From contig NZ_FPAC01000001.1 of the NCBI RefSeq assembly GCF_900116105.1, forward strand, positions 1,230,862 to 1,294,861: 64,000 nt of DNA. The letters run 5' to 3'. The stretch comes from Paenibacillus sp. 453mf. Its GTDB lineage: Bacteria > Bacillota > Bacilli > Paenibacillales > Paenibacillaceae. Made by a program: the position numbers and the translations under genes. This document shows, one piece after another, positions 10,201 to 17,344 of the stretch (position 1 is its first letter; each line of letters begins with the position of its first letter). The notes beneath the pieces are model-generated. The model was not told the origin of the DNA and searched no databases. It saw only the letters and a list, made by a program, of their open reading frames with translations.

Positions 10201-11011
10201 GCCCGGATAAAGAAACTAGTGAAGCCGAGGTCGGTCCGAACTGTGCAGAGTCACCGGTGCGGTTCGCATCGCCTTCCTGGGCGCTAAAGAGAGCTCTTCC
10301 GCCAAGCGCACCTGAAGTAGGTGTAGCAAACCCGGTAATCGTCGATTGATTGGAGGCATTAACCAGCAGGCCGCCAGCCCGAAGCGTCATATTGCGAAAA
10401 GGCAGTGTCGGATTGTTATAGATCACGGCGAGTGTCCATCCCGCGTGATTGGCAGTCGTATCGTTGTTAATCACGATTGTTCCCACGACTCCGCCGGTAA
10501 TATAAGTCCCTGCTCCGCCTTGCTGAACGAGGGGAGTGACATTGGCTGATCTTACATAAGCCTGTGCTCCGTTACCTAGATCGAAGGCATTATAGGTTGT
10601 TGGATCAGGCGTCACACTGCTGGTGCCTGCAGGAGTTGTGAAGCTTACCGGATTGTTGATCGCTGAACTTAGATTGACATTGCCGTTGATGTAGGAGCCG
10701 CCCCATATGAGCTCGGCATATAGTACTGTACTTCCAGAGGGAAGTACCAGTACGGCTGATGAATTGTTGCTTTGGTATGAGCTTGTAGTGCCTAACGGGT
10801 ATGTACCGAATCTGACTGCCGAGTTCGTTGTAATAAAAGCGCCTATGCTGTCCAAGGTACCAGGTACACCCTCCGTGTTGGAACGGCTTAGGCCAAGTGT
10901 ATTCCCGGTAAAGGTTATTGCGCCTGTTGCATTGTACGTTGCACGTAAAACAAGAGGAATTGGATTCGCCCCCTTGAAAATATAGATTAAATTTTGTAAA
11001 TGAATGAACAA
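4259..11011 (-). CDS. Giant DUF11-repeat surface protein (15 repeats)
   Basis: An N-terminal globular region of about 360 residues is followed by 15 DUF11 repeats of about 130 residues, each with the pattern (S/A)PNV..KS....A.VGD.ITYTV...N.G and then PGSVTVNG and NQA. The domains are beta-sandwiches found in bacterial surface, spore-coat and S-layer-associated proteins. Repeats alternate between two types (ending in PDGR.L.G or in SG.F.G), which suggests growth by two-repeat units. The conventional start is TTG 11011, without a ribosome site. AAGGGGG (10975-10969) lies exactly 8 bases before ATT 10960, and homologues start near that residue ((M/I)PLVLRATY), so ATT may be the real start. No signal peptide, membrane segment or LPXTG is visible, so the export route is unclear. 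Confidence 0.88.
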   Translation of the reverse strand: MFIHLQNLIYIFKGANPIPLVLRATYNATGAITFTGNTLGLSRSNTEGVPGTLDSIGAFITTNSAVRFGTYPLGTTSSYQSNNSSAVLVLPSGSTVLYAELIWGGSYINGNVNLSSAINNPVSFTTPAGTSSVTPDPTTYNAFDLGNGAQAYVRSANVTPLVQQGGAGTYITGGVVGTIVINNDTTANHAGWTLAVIYNNPTLPFRNMTLRAGGLLVNASNQSTITGFATPTSGALGGRALFSAQEGDANRTGDSAQFGPTSASLVSLSGPNNFANNFFASQINNDAGQLNTTGSFGTSNQTNGAPGTNIIAGRQGWDITNVDISARLVNNQTSAVLNLTTSGDVYIVNANALQININSPNITVSKSANVSGLVVGDTVIYTIVVGNTGTANAANVVLTDVLPAGLTFVTGSVTVAGTQKPTLDIRSGVPIGTLNLSSSVTITYRATVTSIPSPQQVVNTANAAFTFQSIAGGSTITGVIPSNAVTLPVYAPIFNLAKSSNIANATVGDTLTYSVAVTNSGNIGATTTFTDNIPAGTSYVPGSFQVNGIAISGANPATGVNIGVVAAGSTSQVTFQVVVNSLPSPPTLNNLASVSYTYQPPDGRVLSGSAVSNTISTPVSLPNVVISKTANLTDAAVGEVLTYTTVIANNGTTVLGSIVFTDAIPTGTSLVPGSVTVNGVARNNANPGNGISLPSIAGGSSSTVTFQVLIQSVPTSGQVLNQASVAYRSGTLTGLGVSNAVSTPVYQPIISAVKALNDNYATIGDTITVNISLQNTGNIGTQVSVTDPIPPGTLFVPGSVTVGGASMPGADPVTGIFIGTLAAGSNNTITFQLQVASLPTPPSISNTASANYSYVLPSGRTLTGSSLSNTVTIPVSAPNVTVDKIVNATEAAIGDVITYTLTASNNGVEPVSNVIVSDTIPQGTVFVPGSVRINGVVSQASNPSAGVAIGSVPGQSSVLVSFQLQVAALNESGLVANQASVAFTSGTFTGASVSNTVVLPVYNADISIAKSASLSTVTVGQTLTYTFILSNRGNTPSFATLFDELPPEVVFDTNSVVIDGQPTPGADPETGITISSIPAGGTTTVTFIATVNDLPASQRVINQADVNYFYQTGSGRTLSGTASSNTVTVNVSAPNVTLSKTPSRTTAIVGDSIIYTLVVTNNGGAAINNIVLSDMLPSQVSFIPGSATVNGTPLPSASPQSGIPIGSLAPAAIATVTFEVNVTMAVPSEINNQSTVSFTSGVFSGTSNSNTSTIPVIQPQISLQKTASTSNATVGDTIVYTVVVTNAGNLAANLVLSDTIPAGTTFSPNSVIVQGSPVPGVVISDGVSIGTIAAGQSISVSFAVVVTSLPSPQLITNQASSVFTFTPPDNRTLTGTAVSNTVSFPVSSPDVEVTKSSSLADASVGDIITFTVTTLNRGIAPITNVLFSDSTPGTTFIPGSVTINGIPDPTAFPSGGINLGTITPGTSTTVTYNVSVDTVPSPPQITNQAAVTYSSGAFTGTTYSNTPIIPVYEPVLSAVKSGSSINATVGDTITYTISVANSGNYAASFTLTDPIPAGTSLVANSVLINGLPAPGADPAVGIPSGVVAPGTSTTIMFSVVIDTLPNPQILSNQSFIAYAYTLPSGRTLSDSTVSNISVITVSAPNVAVVKISALTALSVGDVNTYSVNVTNNGIAAINNVILSDPLPSFTTFVPGSVTVDAAPIPTANPSTGINIGSIPPGASVNVTFQVQVNALPPTTPAEVTNRTTVTFTSGTFSGSAFSNTVTTPVFQPILTAVKSANTVNATVGDTVVYSIEYSNTGNYGANVILTDNIPAGTTLVPNSVIVNGSPVAGANPAAGIDLGVISTTATVLFSVTVDSLPVSQQLSNQANSTFTYTLPDGRTLNGSFTSNLLQIQVSSPNVSLVKSVSAPTAVVGDTLTYSVLVTNNGITNVTNAVLSDVLPSQSSFVPGSVTINGVTQPNANPAGGISIGTLAPGASATVTFAVSINALPPAPYIISNQSSISYTTGTFTGASYSNTVSTAIYQPIFNLVKTASSSNATVGDTIVYFLSLTNNGNLPADIVLFDDIPTGAVLVPNSVLINGVPQPGVNPETGIPVGVVQPGNSVSITVTFQVVVDILPNPQQLVNQATGNYTYSPPDGRVLSGTVSSNVLVIPVSSPEVSVVKSSPAIDAVVGDIITYTVVITNNGITEVNNVIMVDPVPAGTVFVTGSVTVDGAPRPSANPNSGINVGTIEEGSSVTVTFQVQVVMI

Positions 11012-11104
11012 CTGAACGCTATTTCATCATGATGTCTTATCATTTGTATCAGCTTATGCCTGAGATCCTGTAAATTTGTTCTTTTTTTCCACAAGCTGAC
11101 TGTT

Positions 11105-11134
11105 TTGAAATGGGGAGTCCATATCGTGTACAAT
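11105..11134 (+). promoter_or_regulatory. SigA-type promoter of sasA
   Basis: TTGAAA at 11105-11110 and TACAAT at 11129-11134 with an 18-base spacer, about 75 bases before the start codon. The 178-base gap is shared with the divergent DUF11 gene. Confidence 0.5.
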
Positions 11135-11210
11135 GAAATGAGGAAAAGAGTGAGTATTAATCAAGTTATTTTCTGTAGGATCACCTGGAGTGAGGAAGGA
11201 AGAAATATAC

Positions 11211-11984
11211 ATGAATCAAATGAGTCAGCTAGACCAGATGAAGAGAATCAAGCATGAAATCACCCGTTTCGTAATGGTATACAAATTTGCCCTGGATGAG
11301 ATTGAGACCAAGATCGATATTCTAAAAGAAGAATTCGAAGCCTTTCATGATTACAGCCCTATTGAACACACGAAGTCCAGATTGAAATCTCCTGAGAGCA
11401 TTCTGAAGAAATTGTATCGCAAAGGATATCCCATTTCCCTAGGCAATATTAAAGAGCATATCAAGGATATAGCAGGTCTCAGAATTACTTGTTCTTTTAT
11501 ATCCGACATATATAAAGTCAGTGATATGCTTCAGAAGCAAAGTGACATTAAAGTGCTGGATGTTAAGGATTATATCGCGAATCCAAAGCCGAATGGCTAT
11601 AAGAGTCTGCACCTGATCATTGAAGTGCCGGTATTTCTGTCGGATGGGACAGAGAACGTCTGCGTCGAAGTTCAGATTCGAACGATTGCGATGGATTTCT
11701 GGGCTAGCCTGGAGCACAAGATTTTCTACAAATATAACAAGGATGTTCCTGAGCATATGCTTAGAGAGCTCAAGAGCGCGGCTGATGCAGCAAATCATCT
11801 GGATCATAAGATGGAGAGATTGCATCATGAAATACAGGAGATTAAGGATCTGCAGGCAGAAGAGGAGGACCCGCGAAAGATTATTATCCGGGATCAGCAA
11901 TTCATGCTGCCGAACGCCTTTATGGAGATTATTGATCAGGCTGCGGATCGATTCATATCCGACAATGATAAAGATAATAAATAA
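11211..11984 (+). CDS. sasA: Small alarmone synthetase SasA (YwaC/RelP type)
   Basis: A stand-alone RelA/SpoT synthetase domain with no hydrolase or TGS/ACT domains. Motifs include VYKFALDEIETK, PIEHTKSRLKSPESI, DIAGLRITCSFISDIY, NPKPNGYKSLHLIIE and EVQIRTIAMDFWASLEHK. These match B. subtilis YwaC (SasA/RelP) more closely than YjbM (SasB/RelQ), for example in VYKFALD and EHTKSR. It makes (p)ppGpp from ATP and GDP/GTP; ywaC is induced by cell-envelope stress. ATG 11211 is preferred because GAGGAAGGAAG precedes it; GTG 11190 is part of that ribosome site. A C-terminal extension of roughly 40 residues (EEEDPRKIIIRDQQF..) is longer than in YwaC. It is monocistronic, with its own terminator. Confidence 0.9.
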   Translation: MNQMSQLDQMKRIKHEITRFVMVYKFALDEIETKIDILKEEFEAFHDYSPIEHTKSRLKSPESILKKLYRKGYPISLGNIKEHIKDIAGLRITCSFISDIYKVSDMLQKQSDIKVLDVKDYIANPKPNGYKSLHLIIEVPVFLSDGTENVCVEVQIRTIAMDFWASLEHKIFYKYNKDVPEHMLRELKSAADAANHLDHKMERLHHEIQEIKDLQAEEEDPRKIIIRDQQFMLPNAFMEIIDQAADRFISDNDKDNK

Positions 11985-12054
11985 TTAAAGTTATAATTGA
12001 AGCGACTGAACTGAAAAACTGGCCTTACTTAGTAATAGCATGAACTATTATCAA

Positions 12055-12098
12055 AAAGACGAGTTCCATTCTGTTTATTTAGAATGGAACTCGTCTTT
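12055..12098 (+). terminator. Terminator after sasA
   Basis: An 18-bp stem (AAAGACGAGTTCCATTCT and its complement), an 8-base loop and a T-rich 3' side. Confidence 0.85.
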
Positions 12099-12159
12099 CT
12101 CTAACTTCAATATTTCACATTATCGATATATTAAATTAAGAGGTATCTATCTAGTAGAG

Positions 12160-12531
12160 CTAGATTGTGCGGTAGCCAGGAGGTAATTCTCCGGTTCGTT
12201 TTATTTCACGAATCTGTGCCAGGGTTAACCGCTGATTGGATGCGATCAGGGACTCCACATCACCTCTGCGCAAAAAGTCATCTAGTTCGCGAATGCTGCG
12301 ATTGCCACGCAATACAACAAAATTGTCTCGAAAGCGGGAACGATTAAACAGTACGAGTGTGGCGTTCGGATTAGTAGAGAAAAATTTCAGGCTTTCAATT
12401 CCTGTCAGTATGACGTCTAAATCAGGCATGCCGAGATTTCCACGGTATACTCTTCGAAATCCCCTGAAATTTTCTTCGCTATATACCGTCAAGCGAGGGT
12501 ATTTTTGAGAAATAGAGACAGGTTTAGCCAT
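12160..12531 (-). CDS. Beta/gamma-crystallin-like small protein
   Basis: A 123-residue protein with two related stretches, LTVYSEENFRGF (about residues 14-25) and LVLFNRSRFRDNFVVLRG (about 58-75). They resemble the paired Greek-key strands of beta/gamma-crystallin domains (Y/F-x-x-x-x-F-x-G). A C-terminal piece, LTLAQIREIKRTGELPPGY, is predicted helical. The start is ATG 12531: AAAGGAGG lies 8 bases upstream, whereas the ATG two codons earlier is only 2 bases from it. No signal peptide is seen, so it is probably cytosolic or a spore component. Family assignment rests on motif pattern only. The usual Ca-binding N/D-N/D-x-x-S/T-S signature is not evident. Confidence 0.6.
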   Translation of the reverse strand: MAKPVSISQKYPRLTVYSEENFRGFRRVYRGNLGMPDLDVILTGIESLKFFSTNPNATLVLFNRSRFRDNFVVLRGNRSIRELDDFLRRGDVESLIASNQRLTLAQIREIKRTGELPPGYRTI

Positions 12532-12654
12532 AGGCATTTCCTCCTTTGTTGTACGACACACTGCCTGTGGCAGCATATATACATACGATAGAGTATGCTT
12601 AGGCGTGGATGAAGGATTGGATGATCGTCTTTATCTTTATTAAAAGAATAGGGG

Positions 12655-12699
12655 ATAACAAAAAGAGACATGCTTCTCAAAAAAAGAAACATGTCTCTT
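12655..12699 (-). terminator. Terminator after the LppM-like lipoprotein
   Basis: Stem AAGAGACATG / CATGTCTCTT with a 17-base loop, followed on the minus strand by TTTTGTT. Confidence 0.75.
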
Positions 12700-12728
12700 A
12701 GAGACGCAATAAGGCCTTTTCAGTGGCT

Positions 12729-13454
12729 TCACTCACTAGGGGTTCTTTTCTTTTTCATTCTTTTTCTGACCAAGATAATGATAACTATAACGATGACGGC
12801 TAGGAGGGCAATGGAAACCATAAGAATATTTTGAATATTAGGCACGTTAACGGTAAGCTCCAAGTGGTTGTTCGATAACGGGTTGATGTTCCACGTCATC
12901 GTTTTGTTATCCTCGCTCGTCTGATTGGCATTACTGGATTCCGGCTTAATTGGCAGTGTAAGCTTAAAGACCAGATCCACCTCTTTGAACACCAGATTAC
13001 GAACAAAGGATGGAATGGAATTTAGCCTGTCTGTCCAATCATTATCTGGGATGGCACTCATCAAATCTGCATCTGCCACAATGCGGTGGGTTGTATAGAA
13101 GAACTTATCGTCAGTATCGTGATTAAAAGTAACACTGTCCGGTAATTCCGGGTTCTGATCTGCTGAACTCATGTCAATCTGCTTCGAAGCCGTCAGTCCT
13201 TGAGTATCATCGGTTGCTGCCGATTCGGTCTCAAATCCCTGCTCTATGAAGGTGTCCTTTAATTTGTCGATCAGCTCTGGCTGACCGATGATTTCCAGAT
13301 TTTGATTGTTCATTTGAATGTTAAATTTCACGTCTGCTGTACCATCTGTATTTACCGTTACATGGGCCTCACCTTTGGCACAGGCGGTAAGCAGCAGGAT
13401 TATAGTCAGGAGAAGAAGAGGAACCATTGCATGTTTCAGCTTAATAGAATTCAT
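12729..13454 (-). CDS. LppM-like membrane-anchored lipoprotein
   Basis: The N-terminus carries a lipoprotein signal with lipobox LTAC (Cys about residue 25). It is followed by AHVTVNTDGTADVKFNIQMN, typical of LppM/DUF3153-type domains, an Asp/Thr-rich middle, and NPLSNNHLELTVNVPN. A C-terminal transmembrane helix (about 210-230, ILMVSIALLAVIVIVIIILV) is followed by a basic KRMKKKR tail. The protein is thus tethered at both ends, with its domain outside the cell. Function in this family is not established for Firmicutes. The start at ATG 13454 follows GAAAGGTCGG. It stands alone, convergent to nothing and with its own terminator. Confidence 0.7.
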   Translation of the reverse strand: MNSIKLKHAMVPLLLLTIILLLTACAKGEAHVTVNTDGTADVKFNIQMNNQNLEIIGQPELIDKLKDTFIEQGFETESAATDDTQGLTASKQIDMSSADQNPELPDSVTFNHDTDDKFFYTTHRIVADADLMSAIPDNDWTDRLNSIPSFVRNLVFKEVDLVFKLTLPIKPESSNANQTSEDNKTMTWNINPLSNNHLELTVNVPNIQNILMVSIALLAVIVIVIIILVRKRMKKKRTPSE

Positions 13455-13691
13455 GTAAATATAACCGACCTTTCACTTGTATAAATGGAGTGCACGAAGG
13501 ACAGTGCTCAATTATTGAATAGGACAAGTATGACATTTATTCCATAAGAGTTACAAGTGCTTAAGCCAAGTGATGGTCATAATCGACCCGCTCTGTGCAT
13601 ACGTATAGTATGGGAAACGTATAGTTCACAGTTGGAATCATGTGGGAGGGAACCGGCTGAAGGAGCATTAGATAGCAGGAGGGGATTTGAC
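13455..13691 (+). other. Long leader before the 24-residue peptide gene
   Basis: 237 bases between divergent genes. The right half is GC-richer, with short complementary pieces (CATACGTATAGTATG) and GGAGGGAACCGGCTGAAGGAGC. It may be a structured 5' leader of the small peptide gene. I cannot assign it to a known RNA family. Confidence 0.3.
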
Positions 13692-13766
13692 ATGAGTGCG
13701 GAATTGCTCATCCAGCTGCTTGTGCTCATCTTGATGATTATTCAGCTGAGTTCCAGTAAACGTTAG
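13692..13766 (+). CDS. 24-residue hydrophobic peptide
   Basis: ATG 13692 follows AGGAGGGG at 8-base spacing and opens a 24-codon frame, MSAELLIQLLVLILMIIQLS followed by SSKR. It is a single hydrophobic helix with a short basic end. A strong terminator follows within 25 bases, so the unit has leader, ribosome site, frame and terminator. Such peptides may be small regulators of membrane proteins or type I toxins, but no antisense partner was recognised. It lies just downstream of uppP on the opposite strand. Family unknown. Confidence 0.55.
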   Translation: MSAELLIQLLVLILMIIQLSSSKR

Positions 13767-13787
13767 GTCTGTTTTGTTTATAACAAC

Positions 13788-13832
13788 AGAAGAGGAGATC
13801 CTGTTAATTCATATACAGGTCTCCTCTTTTGT
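13788..13832. terminator. Bidirectional terminator (small peptide gene / uppP)
   Basis: Stem GAAGAGGAGATCCTGT / ACAGGTCTCCTCTT with a loop of about 9 bases and TTTT on the plus side. It lies between the convergent peptide gene and uppP. Confidence 0.8.
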
Positions 13833-13835
13833 TAT

Positions 13836-14693
13836 TTACATCACAAATACGAAATAAATGACTGCCGCGAGAATGATTCGATAGATCGCAAACGGTACAA
13901 GCTTGACACGGTTTATCAGCTTCAAGAAGAAGCGAATGGAGATAAGTGCAAAGATAAACGCAGCTACAAACCCAGCAATAAAGTATGGCAACGCATCAAG
14001 CGTAAAGTACTCCCAGTTCTTCACTAGGGACAGGAGGCTCGCACCGAACATGACAGGCACCGCCATAATGAAGGTGAAGTCGGATGCAGCGCGATGGCTC
14101 ATACCTAGAAGTACACCACCTGAGATCGTCGAACCAGATCTGGAGAAGCCTGGCCACAAGGACAAGCATTGAATAAGTCCGATAGATAGAGCCTGCTTGT
14201 AGCTCATCTGATCTACAGTCTCTACTCTTGGTGTCTTCGGAGCGAAGAGATCTGCTGCGATCATGAAGAAAGCACCAATAACGAGCCCGATAAGTACCGT
14301 ATTTACCGAGAATAGATGCTCATCAATAAAATCTTCGAACAAGAGACCAAGCACACCTGCAGGAATCAAGCCCACAATGACTTGCATCAGCTTCAAACGA
14401 TTCGTTCCAGAGGCAGGTACAGCGGCAGCTTTGCTCTTGTCCCGCAATCGATCAAGCCCGAGCAAATTAATAAATCGGTCTTTGAAGACGACAACAACGG
14501 CAAGTATCGAGCCAAGCTGTATAACTACCTTGAACGTATTTGCAACATATTGAGTCAAGAACTCTTTGGAGTTCAGCCACATATCATCTACGATGATCAT
14601 ATGACCTGTTGAGGATACCGGAGCAAACTCCGTTAAGCCCTCCACGATCCCAAGAATGATCGATTTAAGTAAATTAATAAAATCAAATTCCAT
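13836..14693 (-). CDS. uppP: Undecaprenyl-diphosphatase UppP (BacA)
   Basis: A 285-residue integral membrane protein with the BacA signatures GIVEGLTEFAPVSSTGHMI (residues about 15-33) and LWPGFSRSGSTISGG (about 178-192). It removes a phosphate from undecaprenyl pyrophosphate to regenerate the lipid carrier for peptidoglycan, and its dosage affects bacitracin resistance. The next genes upstream on the same strand are a DedA protein (43-base gap) and the Bce-like transporter, so lipid-carrier recycling and lipid-carrier protection are physically grouped. DedA-family proteins are now known to include undecaprenyl-phosphate flippases. Confidence 0.95.
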   Translation of the reverse strand: MEFDFINLLKSIILGIVEGLTEFAPVSSTGHMIIVDDMWLNSKEFLTQYVANTFKVVIQLGSILAVVVVFKDRFINLLGLDRLRDKSKAAAVPASGTNRLKLMQVIVGLIPAGVLGLLFEDFIDEHLFSVNTVLIGLVIGAFFMIAADLFAPKTPRVETVDQMSYKQALSIGLIQCLSLWPGFSRSGSTISGGVLLGMSHRAASDFTFIMAVPVMFGASLLSLVKNWEYFTLDALPYFIAGFVAAFIFALISIRFFLKLINRVKLVPFAIYRIILAAVIYFVFVM

Positions 14694-14735
14694 GAATTAC
14701 TCACTTCTCCTTTAACATCTGGTAACAGCTTAGCA

Positions 14736-15350
14736 TTATTTAGCACGTTTTTTGTTGCGGCGGAAGAACCAGATCAAAAAAGCAATACCGGCCACAGCAA
14801 TAACGGCGTACGCAATATTGGAGTACACATCCATAAATTCGGTAATCGAGTGCCAATTCTCTCCAAGCGCCGCACCGATCATTACAAGAATGGTATTCCA
14901 AATGACTGTACCTATCGTCGTAAACAATAGAAATAGTCCGAATTTCATGTTTGACATGCCGGCAGGAATTGAAATCAGGCTTCGGATCAACGGAATCATT
15001 CGGCAGAAGAGAACGGTCCAGTAGCCGTATTTGTCAAACCAGGCATCGGCTTTACGGATGTCTTCTTTTTTGACGCGTAAGATATGGCCCCAGCGGTCAA
15101 CGATCTTCTCCAGACGTTCAACATCGAGAAGCAGTCCAATTCCATATAGAATGATGGCACCTGCAACAGAACCGATGGTGGCTGCGATGATGACTCCTGG
15201 GACGGTAAGTGCCGTATAAGTGGTCATGAAGCCGCCAAAAGGAAGTACGATTTCCGAAGGAATCGGTGGAAACACATTTTCAAGAGCAATGATAAGAGCA
15301 ATGCCGATATAGCCAAACTGCTCCATAAAATCAGTAATCCAGTTTTGCAA
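14736..15350 (-). CDS. DedA (SNARE-associated) family membrane protein
   Basis: The protein has the DedA pattern: E-N-x-x-P-P-I-P-S-E (ALENVFPPIPSEIVLPFGGF, about residues 23-42), then G..AG....Y.IG, then FCRMIPLIRSLISIPAGMSNM (about 115-135), and a basic tail RRNKKRAK. Members of this superfamily (UptA type) flip undecaprenyl phosphate back across the membrane or act in proton-dependent envelope homeostasis. It is located directly upstream of uppP in the same direction, which supports a role in C55-lipid recycling. A second DedA gene lies at 23.9-24.5 kb. Confidence 0.88.
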   Translation of the reverse strand: MQNWITDFMEQFGYIGIALIIALENVFPPIPSEIVLPFGGFMTTYTALTVPGVIIAATIGSVAGAIILYGIGLLLDVERLEKIVDRWGHILRVKKEDIRKADAWFDKYGYWTVLFCRMIPLIRSLISIPAGMSNMKFGLFLLFTTIGTVIWNTILVMIGAALGENWHSITEFMDVYSNIAYAVIAVAGIAFLIWFFRRNKKRAK

Positions 15351-15400
15351 GATATACCTCCTGTAAATCCTATGAATTTTCTAGTTATATCCCTCATTCA

Positions 15401-17344
15401 TTAGAGGAGTGTTTTCTTTAAGTTTCTTAAATAATGAAACCTAATAAAGAAAAAGTATAACACCTGAGCGAGCATAAAGCTAAAAAGCACAACTCCCATT
15501 TTAGTTGCAATGGACAAGTAGAACAAGCTCTGCAATGCAATGAACGCAAAAATGCTATGAATGACCGCTACGATCGTAGGCAAGAAGAACATCATCGCCA
15601 GCTGCCCGGTCACCATTCGTTTGAATTCTTTGTCAGTTAAGCCCAGCTTCATCAGTATCAGGTATTGCTTGCGATCTCGATCCAGATCAGCATACAGCCT
15701 GAAGTATAGAAAGCTGCCAGCAGCGATGAAGAACACGGCGGCAAGGAGCATGGCAATAAACAGCAGGATCCGATACATACTTTCTCTCAAGATATACAAG
15801 GTTCCACTGACCGAGATGGAGTATGGCTTATGAGCATCGTAACGAGTACGTCCATGATCTGCTAATTCACTAGCGATAAAGGCCGTTTGAGTAAAATCGT
15901 CCAAATAAAAGCCAGTATAAACATCTTGTCTCGCAGGCTGCTTGATTTGTTGATAGAGCTCATCATGTATAATGACGGCTTCGAAGCTCTCGTCAAAATC
16001 ATCCAGTAAATTATCGGGGATAATGACATGATCCGTGAATCCTATCTCTGTAATAGTGATCTGAGGCTCCTTCAGCGTGTACTTTCTTTGGTTCAAATAT
16101 CTTGTTTTACTTCGGTCATTCTGTGAGCTGATCATAAGAATGGCCTCATTGTAGCCCGGGCCTTGCTCTGTCATCCTAAATCCGGCCTGCAGTACAGCCT
16201 GCTTGTAATCTGAGAATGAAATGACAGGAAGTTCATTTCTAACGATGTCAACATGCTCAGAGCTCGGCTGAGCAGAAGCATATTTGATCTTGATTTGATC
16301 CTCAGTATAGACGAGCTTTCTCTCTGTCAGCTCTGCTCTGATATCAGCCAGATGCTCCTCCCGATAAGGATTGCCTGTCTTGGACACATATCCGACAGCA
16401 GCAGGGTAATCCTCTTCGAACAGTCCTGACACGATATTAATGGAAGCAAATACGCCAAGCGAGCAGAAGGAAATCGTCGATATCATGGTCACTGTAAAAA
16501 ACATGCGCGAATGCTCCTTTAACCGGGAAGATAGCCCGATCAAGGTCAACAGATGCCTGCCATTCATTTTTCTGCCGCGTTTTTGCCGGAAATACTGGAG
16601 ACAGTACACCCCAAGCTGCGAGTATAGCAGGTAAGTTCCTGCTGTCGTGATAAGTACGACGGGTACAACTCTGTCATAGATCGTATACGTGTCGGCTGTG
16701 ACTGCGAATACGTACCCGATGAGCAGCAATGCGAGTGACAGAGCGGATAGAACAGGGGAGGCGTGCGGTGCCTTCTCCCTCTTAGGCATAGCTTGGAACA
16801 GCTCAATCAGTTTGCTTGTCCTTACCATTCTAGATGTGTATGCCGATATGAGTAAAAATAGCAGCACAAATGCTCCAATAGTAAGCAGCAGTGAGGACGG
16901 CGACAGATAAAAAGGCAGTGAAGCAATCTCAAGCGCTTTGGCACTGGCCATAAAGAACAGCTTGGCAAACAATGTTCCTGCAAAAGTCCCGAATATAATG
17001 GATAACACTCCAATAATCATGTTTTCCAGGAATATCATCTTGCCAAGCTGGGCCAGCGTCATGCCGTGCATCATGAATATGCCAAACTCCCTTTTTCGCG
17101 AGGTAAGAAAAGAGCTGACGGAGTACAGCACAAACAGAAAGGAGAACACAAAGATCATGCATTCAGCGACAACAAACGCTTGTATGGCCGTTTCCGAGCT
17201 GAGTCCATTTCGGATATCCGGATGAAAAATGAGCATCGCATTTACAAAAAAAACCATGACCGAGAACGAACTGCATAAAAAATAGGCCGCATACGTTCTG
17301 ATGCCCCGGATCACGTTCCTCAAGGCAAGCTGTCTTACAGTCAT
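15401..17344 (-). CDS. BceB-like ABC transporter permease (antimicrobial-peptide resistance)
   Basis: 647 residues with the BceB layout: an N-terminal helix, two FtsX-like three-helix groups, a large extracellular domain of about 200 residues between helices VII and VIII (roughly 305-520), and a final group of helices. The start MTVRQLALRNVIRGIRTYAAYFLCSSF is typical. BceB-type permeases bind cell-wall-active peptides such as bacitracin and signal to a short sensor kinase. ATG 17344 overlaps the upstream ATPase stop by four bases, so the two are translationally coupled. The specific peptide cannot be read from sequence, but the neighbouring uppP suggests ligands acting at undecaprenyl pyrophosphate. 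Confidence 0.92.
   Translation of the reverse strand: MTVRQLALRNVIRGIRTYAAYFLCSSFSVMVFFVNAMLIFHPDIRNGLSSETAIQAFVVAECMIFVFSFLFVLYSVSSFLTSRKREFGIFMMHGMTLAQLGKMIFLENMIIGVLSIIFGTFAGTLFAKLFFMASAKALEIASLPFYLSPSSLLLTIGAFVLLFLLISAYTSRMVRTSKLIELFQAMPKREKAPHASPVLSALSLALLLIGYVFAVTADTYTIYDRVVPVVLITTAGTYLLYSQLGVYCLQYFRQKRGRKMNGRHLLTLIGLSSRLKEHSRMFFTVTMISTISFCSLGVFASINIVSGLFEEDYPAAVGYVSKTGNPYREEHLADIRAELTERKLVYTEDQIKIKYASAQPSSEHVDIVRNELPVISFSDYKQAVLQAGFRMTEQGPGYNEAILMISSQNDRSKTRYLNQRKYTLKEPQITITEIGFTDHVIIPDNLLDDFDESFEAVIIHDELYQQIKQPARQDVYTGFYLDDFTQTAFIASELADHGRTRYDAHKPYSISVSGTLYILRESMYRILLFIAMLLAAVFFIAAGSFLYFRLYADLDRDRKQYLILMKLGLTDKEFKRMVTGQLAMMFFLPTIVAVIHSIFAFIALQSLFYLSIATKMGVVLFSFMLAQVLYFFFIRFHYLRNLKKTLL

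Noticed and set aside
4259..10960. Periodic repeats that could suggest a CRISPR array or satellite DNA
   Set aside because: The period is about 400 bases, the repeats are diverged and fully coding as protein domains.
4221..10985. Many open frames on the plus strand opposite the DUF11 gene (for example 4221-4610, 6600-6941, 9483-9977)
   Set aside because: They are antisense shadows of the repeats: low-complexity Val/Thr/Pro text, repeated once per DUF11 unit, without ribosome sites.
11105..11134. SigM/SigW-type promoter for sasA, as in B. subtilis ywaC
   Set aside because: TGAAAT and CGTGTA are present but only 13 bases apart; a SigA-type reading fits better.
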